From NCBI GenBank assembly GCA_003864495.1, contig ML133471.1:2142001-2206000 (forward strand): a stretch of 64,000 bases of DNA, given 5' to 3'. This DNA is from Nemopilema nomurai (Eukaryota > Cnidaria > Scyphozoa > Rhizostomeae > Rhizostomatidae). The translations under genes were made by a program, and so were the position numbers. Below the pieces are notes generated by a model. The model was not told the origin of the DNA. It saw nothing but the letters and a program-made list of their open reading frames with translations, and ran no database searches. Of this stretch, positions 1 through 15,800 are shown piece by piece. The first letter of the stretch is position 1. Each line of letters opens with the position of its first letter.

Positions 1-377
1 TATTATTTGCTCTAAAACTAAGATCATTTCTGGACTAGATACCATAAAACGTATCATAATTGAAAATGGCTACCCTGATGATATCATCTCGAGGTGTTTC
101 AAACAAAAAATTGTCATTTCTAAAAAACGCTTTGGACCTGAAATATGCCCTGTTTACTGTAAATTGGTAATGTTTCTCTAAAATTTGAAAACCAAACAAA
201 GGAAGCTCTTAATTTCTGCTATTCAGCGGTAAATAAACGTGTGGTCTACAATGCTCCAACCCAAATGAGACATGTTTCCCTCCACCCAAATGGATTGCGT
301 TCCTGCCCATCATAGAAGTTTAGTCGTATACGAATATTCTTGTCGATGTGAACCTCCTTATGTAGGACGCAATACGC
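1..377. other. Unassigned sequence downstream of INTS5
   Basis: AT-rich sequence with only short open frames and no recognised motif. Its right part merges into the family B repeat. Confidence 0.5.
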
Positions 378-600
378 AAAGATTGGGTTCGACTTTTCCT
401 TTGGCTCTTCTACAGTTAGGTGTGTGTTAGTAACGTTGATTGGTAAATCATAACCAATCACGCGCTCTGCTTATCATCCTGTAGTGTTTTTTCGATCCGC
501 AACTGGCTATTTATTCGGTCAGCTGTTGGTTATTTTCCGAAGTTTGCATACTCTGAGGAGTGTCGGACGAAAAAGTACTTTAAGTATGCAAAAATGGTAA
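378..600 (-). repeat. Dispersed repeat family B, copy 1
   Basis: This is the inverted counterpart of 33838-34065 over most of its length. It shares the core actctgaggagtgtcggac, the palindromic gcatact...agtatgc ends and the flanking ctggctatttattcggtcag block. It lies just beyond the INTS5 stop. Confidence 0.75.
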
Positions 601-713
601 ATAAATATCTAGCTGCACACGCATACTCTTCAAGCGGTATCAATTGACGTTTGGTGCAAAATTCTAGCTTCCCTTACAATTTCCCTTTTGATACCCAAAT
701 AGAAACGAGGATA

Positions 714-815
714 TTATACCAGAACATTGCGAAAACATTTCATACCATTAGAAAAAACGATGGCCGGCTTTGATCCAAATTTTTCAGTGAATTTTTGTGG
801 GGAAATGTTCAAATC
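714..815 (-). CDS. INTS5: INTS5 terminal exon, stop TAA at 714-716 (possible extension to 630)
   Basis: The acceptor is ctcattttttag; it enters in phase 0 and begins DLNISPQKFTEKFG, matching vertebrate LPQKF. The frame meets TAA at 714-716. Past the TAA the same frame continues with RFYLGIKREIVREARILHQ to TGA at 630-632, resembling the vertebrate RFIRDFSRE ... VLHSVLHRNID tail. The TAA is therefore a sequencing or real mutation, or an unseen short intron removes it. An AATAAA on the minus strand at 510-515 lies in a family B repeat and could be the poly(A) signal. Confidence 0.75.
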   Translation of the reverse strand, partial: DLNISPQKFTEKFGSKPAIVFSNGMKCFRNVLV

Positions 816-3800
816 CTAAAAAATGAGAGCAAAAAGCATATTCAACAAACATCAAACTTAGAGAATGACTAAGAGTAAAAAGATAAATGGACTTATCTCG
901 ATGCTGGAATAAGTACCAGGTGCTCTAGTAAGATAGTTTTATATGTCAGAGAAGGAGAGAAAGAAAGTGAAAGTCATACCTTACAAAAACGCCATGTACC
1001 AGATAACACACAATAAACATCGTGTGGTTTAATGAGTGCGATGAAAATGCTAGAGTTGCACCAAGGTTCAGGAATCCAACCAGCCTGCGGTGAATTTTTT
1101 AGCAATCATTAAGATTTGGTACCACCACGTCTTCGCTTCAAAAAGCAAGGGCTTCAAAAATTGGCATCCATAAGGCGGCTGCTCAAAAAGACACCAACAA
1201 CTCACCATTTTCAACAGAATGAGAATTCTGCAAGTGCTACTAAGCTGATCAGTTGAGTCTTTCACGGATGGCTTTCTATCAACCTCCCAGTATGCTAAAC
1301 AGTTGGCAAGAAGGCTTTGAACGACGACGGTGCAATGGCATAGAGATGGTCGCTCTAAGGAGGAAGCAGAGTGCAATTTTGGTACATTTTAAACCACCTT
1401 CATCTATCAATCTTGGATAAAGTTTTGCAATGATTTGTTACCTCCCGCAATTAGACCTAGTAGGTTCCATAGAAAAGGGTTTTTCTCAAACTGCTTCTTG
1501 ATCTTGATGTCCCTGCAAATATAGAAAGATGCCTGAATTTAAAAGCCAACCTAATTTGCAAGAAGATGAATCAAGGCAGGGCAAGGCAGCTTAACAGTTA
1601 CTAAGATTGTCTTACGGAACTGAATGTAGCAAGTTTTGAACCCTAACATCTATCCACTACCACATCTATTGGGTCATTCATATTTAGTTCACAGAGACTC
1701 TCACAGCCTTCAGGGTTCACTCAAAAAAAACTTCGTTAGGAAAATTCTGTCTGAATAGTCCTGGAAAAGTGAGCATAGTAGGTTTAGTACCGTTGATAAA
1801 AAGCGCATCCGTAATGAATTGACAAATAAGGATAAAAAATTGAGGATGTTTATTTGTAGAATGCATTGACCTAAACTTGGGCATCTTCCTTTAATGTATC
1901 GTAATTTGGAACAATATTCGATGCATTCATTTTGCCAAGCAATATTTCATTACATTCCTTTTCTGCTGATTCATAATTCTGACGGGGAATAGGATTACTC
2001 TTGCTTCGAGCCAATACTCTCCAGTACTTTATGCTTGTTTTCGTTTATCCCATCAGACACAAGTATAAAGAAGCTTTTCTTCATCAGAAAGGGCTGAGAG
2101 TGTTTCTTCTCTCATGACAATTTCCCCTTTTCTAATTTCATTGACAATTTGAAACTAGCCGCTGTATCAAACAATTTCAGTTTCATGGCTCTGACTGAAC
2201 AGGGCTGGTATCAAAACAATGCGACAAGCACACATTTGGACATAAAAATCGTTCCCTGACTTTACTCTAACAGACGAAAACATTAAAAACTTTTTCCTGA
2301 TTTGTTCAGGTTTTTCCACTGCAAAAAAGGGACCGATCTAATCACCCGGAGCTCTATGCAATGGAACAGCAAGGCCGCAACTAGCCCCTTTCGGATCTTT
2401 TGCGTTCCAGCTAACCACAAAAACATGACAGCAGCAAGGGTGGGAAAGCTATTTGCGAAAAGTGAGAGGATGCATTTGCCAAAAGATAAATGTAACATGA
2501 ATCTTTTCAATGAAAAAGTCTGAGACAAATTTCTTGTTGGAAATAAACAACTTCTAATCAGTGGAGATATTGATAGGATGTAGAAGATTACCTCTCCATG
2601 GTGAACTTCAAAAACTCCTCGTCGGGCCAGGCCATTCTTGGTGTAACCTCGGGGCATATTACTTCTGCTAAAAGATTTGCCAAGAATGAGTATGGTGGAT
2701 TAAAACTATTTTCTTGCATGCGTAAAATTGCCACTTCAGAAAACGTGGTGCCGATTGGCGCATCAATGATTTCATCGGCAGTAGAATTATCACGCGCCTT
2801 CAATGCAAGTATGCTGTCTAGTGTGTTCAGCAGAAACTGTTGAATAACACCAACATCGACCTGGGCAAAGAAAGACATCATGAGCACCTCTAACTTGGGC
2901 GACGCATAGAAAACAATGATAAAGCTTTTGTACAACCATTGTTCTCGCCGCATCAGTAGTTAGTGAATTCTAACATAAAACAGTATAAACAAGAGCTTTG
3001 CGATACAAAACTTTACAATGGCAAGAAAAAGCGGAACTAGTTTTTGCATACTTAAAATACTTTTTCGTTAGACAGTCCTCAGAGCATGCAAAAGTCGGAA
3101 AATAACCAAAACCTGGCAGAATAAACAGCCAGAATAAAAAGTAATTTAAGTATGCAAAAACTAGTGCTGCTTTTTCTTGCTATTATAAAACAGTATGTTC
3201 TTACGAGCACAGAGACAAAATCCCCCTGCAGTTAGAGTGTGGTTCAGCTATAGGGCACACCTTTTACAAAATCCTTTTTTGCATCCAAAACATTCACGAC
3301 AGCAATTTTAGTATCATTGGTCAAGCTAGAGGTTTTGAAGCTGTCTAAGTGACTCTAAAAATCTGCAAATTGCTATTTGTTGCGGATCTTGCGAGGGAGA
3401 TTTTCCCACGATCGCCTGTTTTTAATCATAGGACATTACTATTTACGTACTAACCAAATTTGAATAGTTTTTATGTTATGTTTGTGAAACTAACGGAAAA
3501 GATTAACCATATAGTACGTTGCATGTGATTGGTTGTTCTATAATCTTAGGAGTGATGCATGTTAACCGTAATGTTTTGTTGATAATCGAGAGTCACGGTA
3601 TCGTTGCCGTAGAATGTAGACGTGGAAGGTTTGATAATATGTTGAGAGGAACTTGTGTTGTCTTCACTGCTTCTCATCTCGTCAAGATCCAAAAGAATGT
3701 GAGGGGTTGCGATTCCTCTACACTATTCATTGTGTCAGCATTTGGTAATGTTTTTGACTGGACGAAAACATACTGAGAGCAAAAATAGTATGCGAAAATC

Positions 3801-6800
3801 AAGATACCGTGCATTTTGTAGTTCTAGTGTAAATACCGGTCATCAAGGGTAAATCGAGTGTAATGGATCTTTTGAAAGGTGATGTAAATGCAAGAGACAA
3901 CGAAATGGCCTTCTTTGGCTTTGCATGACTGTATGCTTTGCGACATTACATTAAAAAAGATTTGCGAGCGACCTGATTTGTCTACAGCAAAGCTAGAAAA
4001 ACAATCTTGCAATAAAAAAAGGATATACAAAACTCACAATTCGCTCCGAATCGAAATTTTCTGGTGGCCTCTTCTTGTTCTTGTTCAGGGATCCAATGTA
4101 AACCACAGAAGACTTATTGACTGGAATCCTAGACACGACATCAGGTGAATTATTTCGGTCTAATAATTGCACTTTAGGTTCCATTAGGAATAGGTCGTCT
4201 TCTTTATCTGATTGAAAGGAGGAAAGAATTTGAATTGGACTACATGGCTCGTTCTACATAACAAAAGGCAATTTGCAACAATAACCAAATGTGTTACAGC
4301 TAAATTGCAAACAAAATAACCAGGGCAACAAAATAGAAATGGTCGTGCTAAGCATCAAGACACAGGCTTCAAACACACTAATGATGAATTGCTGTGAAGC
4401 TCCAAATGTTTATTCTGTGCATAACTTGATCAACTTATTTAAGTAGGAATCTCGTTCTTGTTTCTTATTTAAGCAGGAATCAAAATTACGCTATTAGCAA
4501 CAAAATGAAGCAGTGAAGAAATGAGCAATGCTGGCATAATTGTGAATATACCACCAATTTACCTTTTTCAGCATGATAGCCAGTAACAAGTTCAAGATTT
4601 TCCTAAATGCAAAAAAAAACAACACAAAAAATACAACGTCTTGGGTTATTGGAATATACATCGGCATAATACATTTTTAAAAGCCAGGGTACATGGGAAG
4701 TAATACAAATGGCATTTAAGGCCATATCTAATGACATTCTGATGAAGAAAACCAAGTCTATCAACATTTCAGTCCCATCAAATGCACTTCAGGAATGAGT
4801 TTCAATCTACAAGGCTGCAAAAAATCATCAAATAAACCCAAGAAACTCAAGATTTGCTAACAAGATTCTAAAGAGCCGGTCAGTAACTTTGACTGCGAAA
4901 AAACCTACCGCATGAAGCAAAGTATCGACAAACTGCCTAACTGCAGTGTTCTGCACTATGTTGTTCTGCTTCACCAAAAGGACCAGCAGCATCTCACATG
5001 AAAGCACCATTTGCCATAAATCTATAAATTCAATAGCATTGGGTTCAAAAAATGTGAAAAGCAAGTAAGCTTAAAAATTAACTTTGGCTCCAGCAAATCT
5101 AACTCTTGGCAAAGGTGTTTTGGCATACCAGCATTTCATTCTTAAAAAGCTTAGATTTTAAAAACAACAGATCCCTTTACAAACCCTGGACATGAAAACT
5201 GTCTTTTGTTGAAACAATGAAATTCCTATTACAAAGACCAGTTACCTAAAGGGCTGTTATCAGTTATCTGAGATTTAACAGCGTTTTAAGGTCTGTCATG
5301 TGAAAAATGTAACGTCTTAAAAACATGACTAATGATTCCAACTATGCTACTTCAGCCAAAACAATTTGAAACTAGCTTAAAGCAATCTGGAACTACATAA
5401 AATGCTTAGCAATAGCTAGAAATAGCGGAACAAATGGTGGCATACTTAAAGTACTTTTTCGTCTGACTCTTCTCATGGTATGAGAACTGAAACTTGTTTC
5501 GCTATTTTTATCTATTGTAAAGTTTTGTACCACAAGGCACTTTTGTTCACATAAAATGGTTAGTTGAGTCTCTTTCTATTCACAATTTTTTCAATTGCTG
5601 ATTTCAGTGAATACAAACTAACCTTCAGTTCTAGAAGGAGTCACTGTTCTGTTCAGTAAACTGAAATATGTCGTAATGAGATTTTGACAAGAGGTAAACA
5701 CGCTTGGCAGAGTTTGCTGTGCAGGCAATTTGATACAACCAAGGAGCTGCAAACTCTGACGACCAACTTCACAATCCTCAATCATCAAATAGGTCAATGC
5801 AGCCCAGCATTTCTGAAGGCAACCCTTCATCCTTTCCCTAAAACAGCAACGAAGCATATGCGAGAATGAGCGAATTCTTCGACCCTCTACTACGAAGACA
5901 ATAAACTCTACAGATCTGCACCTTGGCTTATAAATGAACGAACAGCAAGGAAAATGGCATTGTAGTTCTACCAGAGAACAAACGGCTATCGTAGGCTGAC
6001 CTAAGACTTAGGTGAAAGCAAGTAGACAAAGCTAAAAAACCAAACAACCTCTTGCATATTGAAATTGAAAGTAAATCACCGGGCGTAAGTCACCCGATTG
6101 AAAAATGCACTGCAACTCAGTTCAATTCAGGCGTGCAGATTGATTGTTTAGTCAAAGTGATCACATGAGGGCCGTATCGTCTCGTATCATACCACAAGCT
6201 GCGATATTTGAAGTGATCACATGAACATCTGCTGTTCTCAACCTTGATTGGATAGCTAAGAGTTTCTCTCTTTTGGTGGCCCAGTCCTCTGAGCTAAGCT
6301 GCGTTTTAACCCCTTTGACTTACTTTAAAAGGCGGGTCAAAGAAGGGGCCTACTACCCCGATTTACTTTCAGTTTAGGGTTACGGTAAACGTTTTCTGGA
6401 CGAAAACATCAATTTTTCGATTTCTTCACATTCTGATTGCCGAATTAATAAGGTACATAATGATACCATGTTTGAAGCTAGAAGAAGTTTTGAAAATGGA
6501 GAAAATCCCGTACAAACGAAGGTTTCCATAATTTTCTTATCAAAGTTTCTAGCAGCGGTTTTCAAATTCCTCGACCTATTAAGCCGATTATTCTGCTTCC
6601 TGTGGTTTGTATAAGAGTAGGGCACATCTATGGGTTGTTGTGCTTATTTAAAGACGCTAATTGATCTTAAAGCCTAAACTACTTGACCCGGATTGCATTG
6701 TTGGTAACATGATCCCGATGTGTATCTTGCAAGTGCGATCAGTAAAATCCCGTTTTCTCCGGACTCGAAATTCCTCTACATACAGAAACGAAAAAGCTAA

Positions 6801-9800
6801 TTTGTACCGAAGGAACCAATCGAATGGCTCGAAAATTTGCACACGGCCAGGGCAGATGTTGGGCAAACAAAGTGTCTCAAAATATTTTCATTTTCTCTGG
6901 TCCGTCTTTTATACCCTAATACAGCTGCGAGGATGGAAAAATTATTTGCCAATTTTTGACAGGGTATAGTTTAAAGAAGAGGAGGAATTTAAAAAATCCG
7001 AGACACTCTTAGGATCCGCACTTCCTGCTGGTATAAGTCAGATTTTGTCACCTTAAACGCAAGGGTACAAAATAGCTTTTGAAGGTGGTACACTTTTTGA
7101 GCAATAATTCGCATGGAAAATATAATTTAACATTATTTGTCAATAATTTTGATCTGGCTAGTTTCGTCATAATCTGGTGTGTCGCCTTAAACAGTTTGGC
7201 CTTTAGGAAGGAAACAACAATTTTCGTGTTGAAGACGTTTACCATAACCTTAAGACAACACGCATTACACATAAAATTATTGCTAGGATGACAGTTTGTA
7301 CTGTTCAAATATAAAAAACGACGATGTTAATAATGAATACCTCTTCCATGAGTTCTCCATCTGGATAATGGCAACGCAGTTTTTTAGAACATTGATAGTC
7401 TGCAAAACCAAGCTGACAATGTGATATTTTTCTCCTCAATGATTTACATAAAAAAGCATTAGCATTTAGAATTCAAAGCATTAGAAAATATCAAAAATCA
7501 TAAAAACAAGCAACCGCCAAGAAAAACAGAAAAGAAAAAGCCATCATCAGGAACTTTTAATGTTAGGGAAAACCAAACAGGACCATCAGACACAAGATAA
7601 GCAGCAAAACGCGATTCTGAACACCATCACCATCGACCTATAATGTGCAAAACCAAACAGGACCATCAGACACAAGATAAGCAGCAAAAACGATTCGGAA
7701 CACCAACACTACGACCTATAATATGCAAAACCAAACAGGACCATCAGACACAAGATAAGCACAAAAACGATTCTGAACACCAACACCATCGACCTTAATG
7801 TGCAAAACCAAACAGGACCATCAGACACAAGATAAGCAGCAAAACGATTCTGAACACCAACACCATCGACCTATAATGTGCAAAACCAAACAGGACCATC
7901 AGACACAAGATAAGCAGCAAAAAAGCGATTGAACACCAACACCATCGACCTATAATGTGCAAAACCAAACAGGACCATCAGACACAAGATAAGCAGCAAA
8001 ACGCGATTCTGAACACCAACACCATCGACCTATATAATGTGCAAAACCAAACAGGACCATCAGACTCAAGATAAGCAGCAAAACGCGATTCTGAACACCA
8101 ACACCATCGACCTATAATGTGCAAAACCAAACAGGACCATCAGACACAAGATAAGCAGCAAAACGCGATTCTGAACACCAACAATCGACCTAATATGCAA
8201 AACCAAACAGGACCATCAGACACAAGATAAGCAGCAAAAAACGATTCTGAACACCAACACCATCGACCTATAATGTGCAAAACCAAACAGGACCATCAGA
8301 CACAAGATAAGCGGCAAAAAACGATTCTGAACACCAACACCATCGACCTATAATGTGCAAAACCAAACAGGACCATCAGACACAAGATAAGCAGCAAAAC
8401 GCGATTCTGAACACCAACACCATCGACCTATAATGTGCAAAACCAAACAAGACACTCAGACACAAGATAAGCAGCAAAACGCGATTCTGAACAACAACAC
8501 CATCGACCTATAATGTGCAAAACCAAACAGGGCCATCAGACACAAGATAAGCGGCAAAAAACGATTCTGAACACCAACACCATCGACCTATATATAATGT
8601 GCAAAACCAAACAGGACCATCAGACACAAGATAAGCAGCAAAACGGATTCTGAACACCATCACCATCGACCTATAATGTGCAAAACCAAACAGGACACTC
8701 AGACACAAGAAAAGCAGCAAAAAACGATTCTGAACACCAACACCATCGACCTATATATAATGTGCAAAACCAAACAGGACCATCAGACACAAGATTAGCA
8801 GCAAAACGCGATTCTGAACACCAACACCATCGACCTATATATGTGCAAAACCAAACAGGACCATCAGACACAAGATAAGCAGCAAAACGATTCTGAACAC
8901 CAACACCATCGACCTATAATGTGCAAAACCAAACAGGACCATCAGACACAAGATAAGCAGCAAACGCGATTCTGAACACCAACACCATCGACCTATAATG
9001 TGCAAAACCAAACAGGACCATCAGACACAAGATAAGCAGCAAAAAACGATTCGGAACACCAACACCACGACCTATAATGTGCAAAACCAAACAGGACCAT
9101 CAGACACAAGATAAGCAGCAAAACGCGATTCTGAACACCAACACCATCGACCTATAATGTGCAAAACCAAACAGGACCATCAGACACAAGATAAGCAGCA
9201 AAACGCGATTCTGAACACCAACACCATCGACCTATAATGTGCAAAACCAAACAGGACCATCAGACACAAGATAAGCAGCAAAACGCGATTCTGAACACCA
9301 TCACCATCGACCTATAATGTGCAAAACCAAACAGGACCATCAGACACAAGATAAGCAGCAAAACGCGATTCTGAACACCAACACCATCGACCTATAATGT
9401 GCAAAACCAAACAGGACCATCAGACACAAGATAAGCAGCAAAAAACGATTCTGAACACCAACACCATCGACCTATAATGTGCAAAACCAAACAGGACCAT
9501 CAGACACAAGATAAGCAGCAAAACGCGATTCTGAACACCAACACCATCGACCTATAATGTGCAAAACCAAACAGGACCATCAGACACAAGATAAGCAGCA
9601 AAACGCGATTCTGAACACCAACACCATCGACCTATAATGTGCAAAACCAAACAGGACCATCAGACACAAGATAAGCAGCAAAACGCGATTCTGAACACCA
9701 ACACCATCGACCTATAATGTGCAAAACCAAACAGGACCATCAGACACAAGATAAGCAGCAAAACGCGATTCTGAACACCAACACCATCGACCTATAATGT

Positions 9801-12800
9801 GCAAAACCAAACAGGACCATCAGACACAAGATAAGCAGCAAAACGCGATTCTGAACACCAACACCATCGACCTATAATGTGCAAAACCAAACAGGACCAT
9901 CAGACACAAGATAAGCAGCAAAACGCGATTCTGAACACCAACACCATCGACCTATAATGTGCAAAACCAAACAGGACATCAGACACAAGATAAGCAGCAA
10001 AACGATTCTGAACACCAACACCATCGACCTATAATGTGCAAAACCAAACAGGACATCAGACACAAGATAAGCAGCAAAAAACGATTCTAACACCAACACC
10101 ATCGACCTATAATGTGCAAAACCAAACAGGACCATCAGACACAAGATAAGCAGCAAAACGCGATTCTGAACACCAACACCATCGACCTATAATGTGCAAA
10201 ACCAAACAGGACCATCAGACACAAGATAAGCAGCAAAACGCGATTCTGAACACCAACACCATCGACCTATAATGTGCAAAACCAAACAGGACCATCAGAC
10301 ACAAGATAAGCAGCAAAACGCGATTCTGAACACCAACACCATCGACCTATAATGTGCAAAACCAAACAGGACCATCAGACACAAGATAAGCAGCAAAACG
10401 CGATTCTGAACACCAACACCATCGACCTATAATGTGCAAAACCAAACAGGACATCAGACACAAGATAAGCAGCAAAACGCGATTCTGAACACCAACACTC
10501 GACCTATAATGTGCAAAAACCAAACAGGACCATCAGACACAAGATAAGCAGCAAAACGCGATTCTGAACACCAACACCATCGACCTATAATGTGCAAAAC
10601 CAAACAGGACCATCAGACACAAGATAAGCAGCAAAACGCGATTCTGAACACCAACACCATCGACCTATAATGTGCAAAACCAAACAGGACCATCAGACAC
10701 AAGATAAGCAGCAAAACGCGATTCTGAACACCAACACCATCGACCTATAATGTGCAAAACCAAACAGGACCATCAGACACAAGATAAGCAGCAAAACGCG
10801 ATTCTGAACACCAACACCATCGACCTATAATGTGCAAAACCAAACAGGACCATCAGACACAAGATAAGCAGCAAAACGCGATTCTGAACACCAACACCAT
10901 CGACCTATAATGTGCAAAACCAAACAGGACCATCAGACACAAGATAAGCAGCAAAACGCGATTCTGAACACCAACACCATCGACCTATAATGTGCAAAAC
11001 CAAACAGGACCATCAGACACAAGATAAGCAGCAAAACGCGATTCTGAACACCAACACCATCGACCTATAATGTGCAAAACCAAACAGGACCATCAGACAC
11101 AAGATAAGCAGCAAAACGCGATTCTGAACACCAACACCATCGACCTATAATGTGCAAAACCAAACAGGACCATCAGACACAAGATAAGCAGCAAAACGCG
11201 ATTCTGAACACCAACACCATCGACCTATAATGTGCAAAACCAAACAGGACCATCAGACACAAGATAAGCAGCAAAACGCGATTCTGAACACCAACACCAT
11301 CGACCTATAATGTGCAAAACCAAACAGGACCATCAGACACAAGATAAGCAGCAAAACGCGATTCTGAACACCAACACATCGACCTATAATGTGCAAACCA
11401 ACAGGACCATCAGACACAAGATAAGCAGCAAAACGCGATTCTGAACACCAACACCATCGACCTATAATGTGCAAAACCAAACAGGACCATCAGACACAAG
11501 ATAAGCAGCAAAACGCGATTCTGAACACCAACACCATCGACCTATAATGTGCAAAACCAAACAGGACCATCAGACACAAGATAAGCAGCAAAACGCGATT
11601 CTGAACACCAACACCATCGACCTATAATGTGCAAAACCAAACAGGACCATCAGACACAAGATAAGCAGCAAAACGATTCTGAACACCAACACCATCGACC
11701 TATAATGTGCAAAACCAAACAGGACCATCAGACACAAGATAAGCAGCAAAAAGCGATTCTGAACACCAACACCATCGACCTATAATGTGCAAAACCAAAC
11801 AGGACCATCAGACACAAGATAAGCAGCAAAACGCGATTCTGAACACCAACACCATCGACCTATAATGTGCAAAACCAAACAGGACCATCAGACACAAGAT
11901 AAGCAGCAAAACGCGATTCTGAACACCAACACCATCGACCTATAATGTGCAAAACCAAACAGGACCATCAGACACAAGATAAGCAGCAAAACGCGATTCT
12001 GAACACCAACACCATCGACCTATAATGTGCAAAACCAAACAGGACCATCAGACACAAGATAAGCAGCAAAAACGCGATTCTGAACACCAACACCATCGAC
12101 CTATAATGTGCAAAACCAAACAGGACCATCAGACACAAGATAAGCAGCAAAACGATTCTGAACACCAACACCATCGACCTATAATGTGCAAAACCAAACA
12201 GGACCATCAGACACAAGATAAGCAGCAAAACGCGATTCTGAACACCAACACCATCGACCTATAATGTGCAAAACCAAACAGGACCATCAGACACAAGATA
12301 AGCAGCAAAACGCGATTCTGAACACCAACACCATCGACCTATAATGTGCAAAACCAAACAGGACCATCAGACACAAGATAAGCAGCAAAACGCGATTCTG
12401 AACACCAACACCATCGACCTATAATGTGCAAAACCAAACAGGACCATCAGACACAAGATAAGCAGCAAAACGCGATTCTGAACACCAACACCATCGACCT
12501 ATAATGTGCAAAACCAAACAGGACCATCAGACACAAGATAAGCAGCAAAACGATTCTGAACACCAACACCATCGACCTATAATGTGCAAAACCAAACAGG
12601 ACCATCAGACACAAGATAAGCAGCAAAACGCGATTCTGAACACCAACACCATCGACCTATAATGTGCAAAACCAAACAGGACCATCAGACACAAGATAAG
12701 CAGCAAAACGCGATTCTGAACACCAACACCATCGACCTATAATGTGCAAAACCAAACAGGACCATCAGACACAAGATAAGCAGCAAAACGCGATTCTGAA

Positions 12801-15800
12801 CACCAACACCATCGACCTATAATGTGCAAAACCAAACAGGACCATCAGACACAAGATAAGCAGCAAAACGCGATTCTGAACACCAACACCATCGACCTAT
12901 AATGTGCAAAACCAAACAGGACCATCAGACACAAGATAAGCAGCAAAACGCGATTCTGAACACCAACACCATCGACCTATAATGTGCAAAACCAAACAGG
13001 ACCATCAGACACAAGATAAGCAGCAAAAAACATTCTGAAACACCAACACCATCGACCTATAATGTGCAAAACCAAACAGGACCATCAGACACAAGATAAG
13101 CAGCAAAACGCGATTCTGAACACCAACACCATCGACCTATAATGTGCAAAACCAAACAGGACCATCAGACACAAGATAAGCAGCAAAACGCGATTCTGAA
13201 CACCAACACCATCGACCTATAATGTGCAAAACCAAACAGGACATCAGACACAAGATAAGCAGCAAAACGCGATTCTGAACACCAACACCATCGACCTATA
13301 ATGTGCAAAACCAAACAGGACCATCAGACACAAGATAAGCAGCAAAACGCGATTCTGAACACCAACACCATCGACCTATAATGTGCAAAACCAAACAGGA
13401 CCATCAGACACAAGATAAGCAGCAAACGCGATTCTGAACACCAACACCATCGACCTATAATGTGCAAAACCAAACAGGACCATCAGACACAAGATAAGCA
13501 GCAAAACGCGATTCTGAACACCAACACCATCGACCTATAATGTGCAAAACCAAACAGGACATCAGACACAAGATAAGCAGCAAAACGCGATTCTGAACAC
13601 CAACACCATCGACCTATAATGTGCAAAACCAAACAGGACCATCAGACACAAGATAAGCAGCAAACGCGATTCTGAACACCAACACCATCGACCTATAATG
13701 TGCAAAACCAAACAGGACCATCAGACACAAGATAAGCAGCAAAACGCGATTCTGAACACCAACACCATCGACCTATAATGTGCAAAACCAAACAGGACCA
13801 TCAGACACAAGATAAGCAGCAAAACGCGATTCTGAACACCACACCATCGACCTATAATGTGCAAAACCAAACAGGACCATCAGACACAAGATAAGCAGCA
13901 AACGCGATTCTGAACACCAACACCATCGACCTATAATGTGCAAAACCAAACAGGACCATCAGACACAAGATAAGCAGCAAAACGCGATTCTGAACACCAA
14001 CACCATCGACCTATAATGTGCAAAACCAAACAGGACCATCAGACACAAGATAAGCAGCAAAACGCGATTCTGAACACCAACACCATCGACCTATAATGTG
14101 CAAAACCAAACAGGACCATCAGACACAAGATAAGCAGCAAAACGCGATTCTGAACACCAACACCATCGACCTATAATGTGCAAAACCAAACAGGACCATC
14201 AGACACAAGATAAGCAGCAAAACGCGATTCTGAACACCACACCATCGACCTATAATTGCAAAACCAAACAGGACCATCAGACACAAGATAAGCAGCAAAA
14301 CGCGATTCTGAACACCAACACCATCGACCTATAATGTGCAAAACCAAACAGGACCATCAGACACAAGATAAGCAGCAAAACGCGATTCTGAACACCACAC
14401 CATCGACCTATAATGTGCAAAACCAAACAGGACCATCAGACACAAGATAAGCAGCAAAACGCGATTCTGAACACCAACACCATCGACCTATAATGTGCAA
14501 AACCAAACAGGACCATCAGACACAAGATAAGCAGCAAACGCGATTCTGAACACCAACACCATCGACCTATAATGTGCAAAACCAAACAGGACCATCAGAC
14601 ACAAGATAAGCAGCAAACGCGATTCTGAACACCACACCATCGACCTATAATGTGCAAAACCAAACAGGACCATCAGACACAAGATAAGCAGCAAACGCGA
14701 TTCTGAACACCACACCATCGACCTATAATGTGCAAAACCAAACAGGACCATCAGACACAAGATAAGCAGCAAACGCGATTCTGAACACCAACACCATCGA
14801 CCTATAATGTGCAAAACCAAACAGGACCATCAGACACAAGATAAGCAGCAAACGCGATTCTGAACACCAACACCATCGACCTATAATGTGCAAAACCAAA
14901 CAGGACCATCAGACACAAGATAAGCAGCAAACGCGATTCTGAACACCAACACCATCGACCTATAATGTGCAAAACCAAACAGGACCATCAGACACAAGAT
15001 AAGCAGCAAAACGCGATTCTGAACACCAACACCATCGACCTATAATGTGCAAAACCAAACAGGACCATCAGACACAAGATAAGCAGCAAACGCGATTCTG
15101 AACACCCACCATCGACCTATAATGTGCAAAACCAAACAGGACCATCAGACACAAGATAAGCAGCAAAACGCGATTCTGAACACCAACACCATCGACCTAT
15201 AATGTGCAAAACCAAACAGGACCATCAGACACAAGATAAGCAGCAAAACGCGATTCTGAACACCAACACCATCGACCTATAATGTGCAAAACCAAACAGG
15301 ACCATCAGACACAAGATAAGCAGCAAACGCGATTCTGAACACCAACACCATCGACCTATAATGTGCAAAACCAAACAGGACCATCAGACACAAGATAAGC
15401 AGCAAAACGCGATTCTGAACACCAACACCATCGACCTATAATGTGCAAAACCAAACAGGACCATCAGACACAAGATAAGCAGCAAACGCGATTCTGAACA
15501 CCAACACCATCGACCTATAATGTGCAAAACCAAACAGGACCATCAGACACAAGATAAGCAGCAAACGCGATTCTGAACACCACACCATCGACCTATAATG
15601 TGCAAAACCAAACAGGACCATCAGACACAAGATAAGCAGCAAACGCGATTCTGAACACCAACACCATCGACCTATAATGTGCAAAACCAAACAGGACCAT
15701 CAGACACAAGATAAGCAGCAAACGCGATTCTGAACACCAACACCATCGACCTATAATGTGCAAAACCAAACAGGACCATCAGACACAAGATAAGCAGCAA

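Noticed and set aside
2283..2657. 124-codon minus-strand frame
   Set aside because: Its left part overlaps intron sequence; INTS5 similarity is only in the exon 2592-2860, in another frame. The next exon is at 1442-1512, in phase.
3824..4030. Possible INTS5 exon after ttgtttttctag
   Set aside because: It meets a stop before a donor, and the exons at 4038-4207 and 2592-2860 already join in phase 0.
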